A DNA stretch of 8,516 nt from Paracoccaceae bacterium (GTDB taxonomy: Bacteria > Pseudomonadota > Alphaproteobacteria > Rhodobacterales > Rhodobacteraceae), in contig JAMWZF010000045.1 of the NCBI GenBank assembly GCA_024304875.1, positions 1 through 8,516 on the forward strand, written 5' to 3'. Of the stretch, positions 8,409 to 8,516 are shown in pieces. Each line of letters starts with the position of its first letter. Within the stretch, counting starts at the first letter, position 1. The position numbers and the translations under genes are program-made. The notes below the pieces were generated by a model that saw only the letters and a program-made list of their open reading frames with translations, had not been told where the DNA came from and did no database searches.

Positions 8409-8516
8409 AGACAGTTGGTATGCCGGCGAGCTGGCAGTCAGCCACGGTCACTTCGGCGTCGATGGTGCGCAGCCCCGCAGGCAGGACGGCGGAAATGGTA
8501 TAGACGGCATCGGCGG
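8407..8516 (-). CDS. C-terminal 35 codons of an unidentified gene upstream of nuoH (partial)
   Basis: An open frame enters from the right edge and ends at TGA (8409-8407), 13 nt before nuoH. The visible 35 residues include AVYTISAVLPAGLRTIDAEV and finish ADCQLAGIPTV, with alternating hydrophobic residues suggesting beta strands. nuoG commonly precedes nuoH, but this tail does not look like the NuoG C-terminus I know in alphaproteobacteria (a DFYLTNPIAR-type helical end followed by a polar tail). It is more likely a small extra gene between nuoG and nuoH, possibly a secreted protein or lipoprotein, but its N-terminus is outside the window. Codon use fits the neighbours. I do not recognise the product. 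Confidence 0.6.
   Translation of the reverse strand, partial: ADAVYTISAVLPAGLRTIDAEVTVADCQLAGIPTV

Overview
This window is the distal part of a nuo operon, encoding the proton-pumping NADH:quinone oxidoreductase (respiratory complex I). All real genes lie on the minus strand, so transcription runs from high to low coordinates. High GC content, strong G/C preference at third codon positions, the protein sequences, the nuoN-birA adjacency and the non-nuo frames between nuo genes point to an alphaproteobacterium, most likely Rhodobacteraceae or Paracoccaceae (inference; genus not resolved).

In transcription order: the last 35 codons of an unidentified gene (8407-8516), nuoH (7353-8393), nuoI (6852-7349), a small carboxymuconolactone-decarboxylase-like gene (6427-6855), nuoJ (5825-6430), a 109-bp spacer with a GC-rich hairpin and a questionable 37-codon frame (about 5712-5825), nuoK (5410-5715), nuoL (3195-5402, GTG start), nuoM (1648-3195), nuoN (207-1643), and the first ~72 codons of a biotin-protein ligase, birA (1-217), which runs off the left edge. 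Junctions are very tight: overlaps of 4, 4, 1 and 11 nt, and gaps of 3, 4, 7 and 13 nt. The nuoJ-nuoK spacer is the only exception. I see no promoter or intrinsic terminator, which fits one long transcript.

NuoH, J, K, L, M and N are membrane-arm subunits. NuoI carries the two 4Fe-4S clusters that pass electrons toward the quinone site formed with NuoH. NuoL, M and N are antiporter-like subunits, and the Glu and Lys residues expected for proton transfer are present in each. Nothing in the core subunits looks broken.

The window is mainly a conserved housekeeping locus. Features worth a second look are the CMD-like gene embedded by ATGA overlaps between nuoI and nuoJ, a 100-residue Lys/Arg-free acidic stretch in NuoL, the nuoJ-nuoK spacer with its hairpin and possible coupled micro-ORF, and the unidentified gene tail before nuoH. 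I found no mobile element, CRISPR array, RNA gene or defence system.
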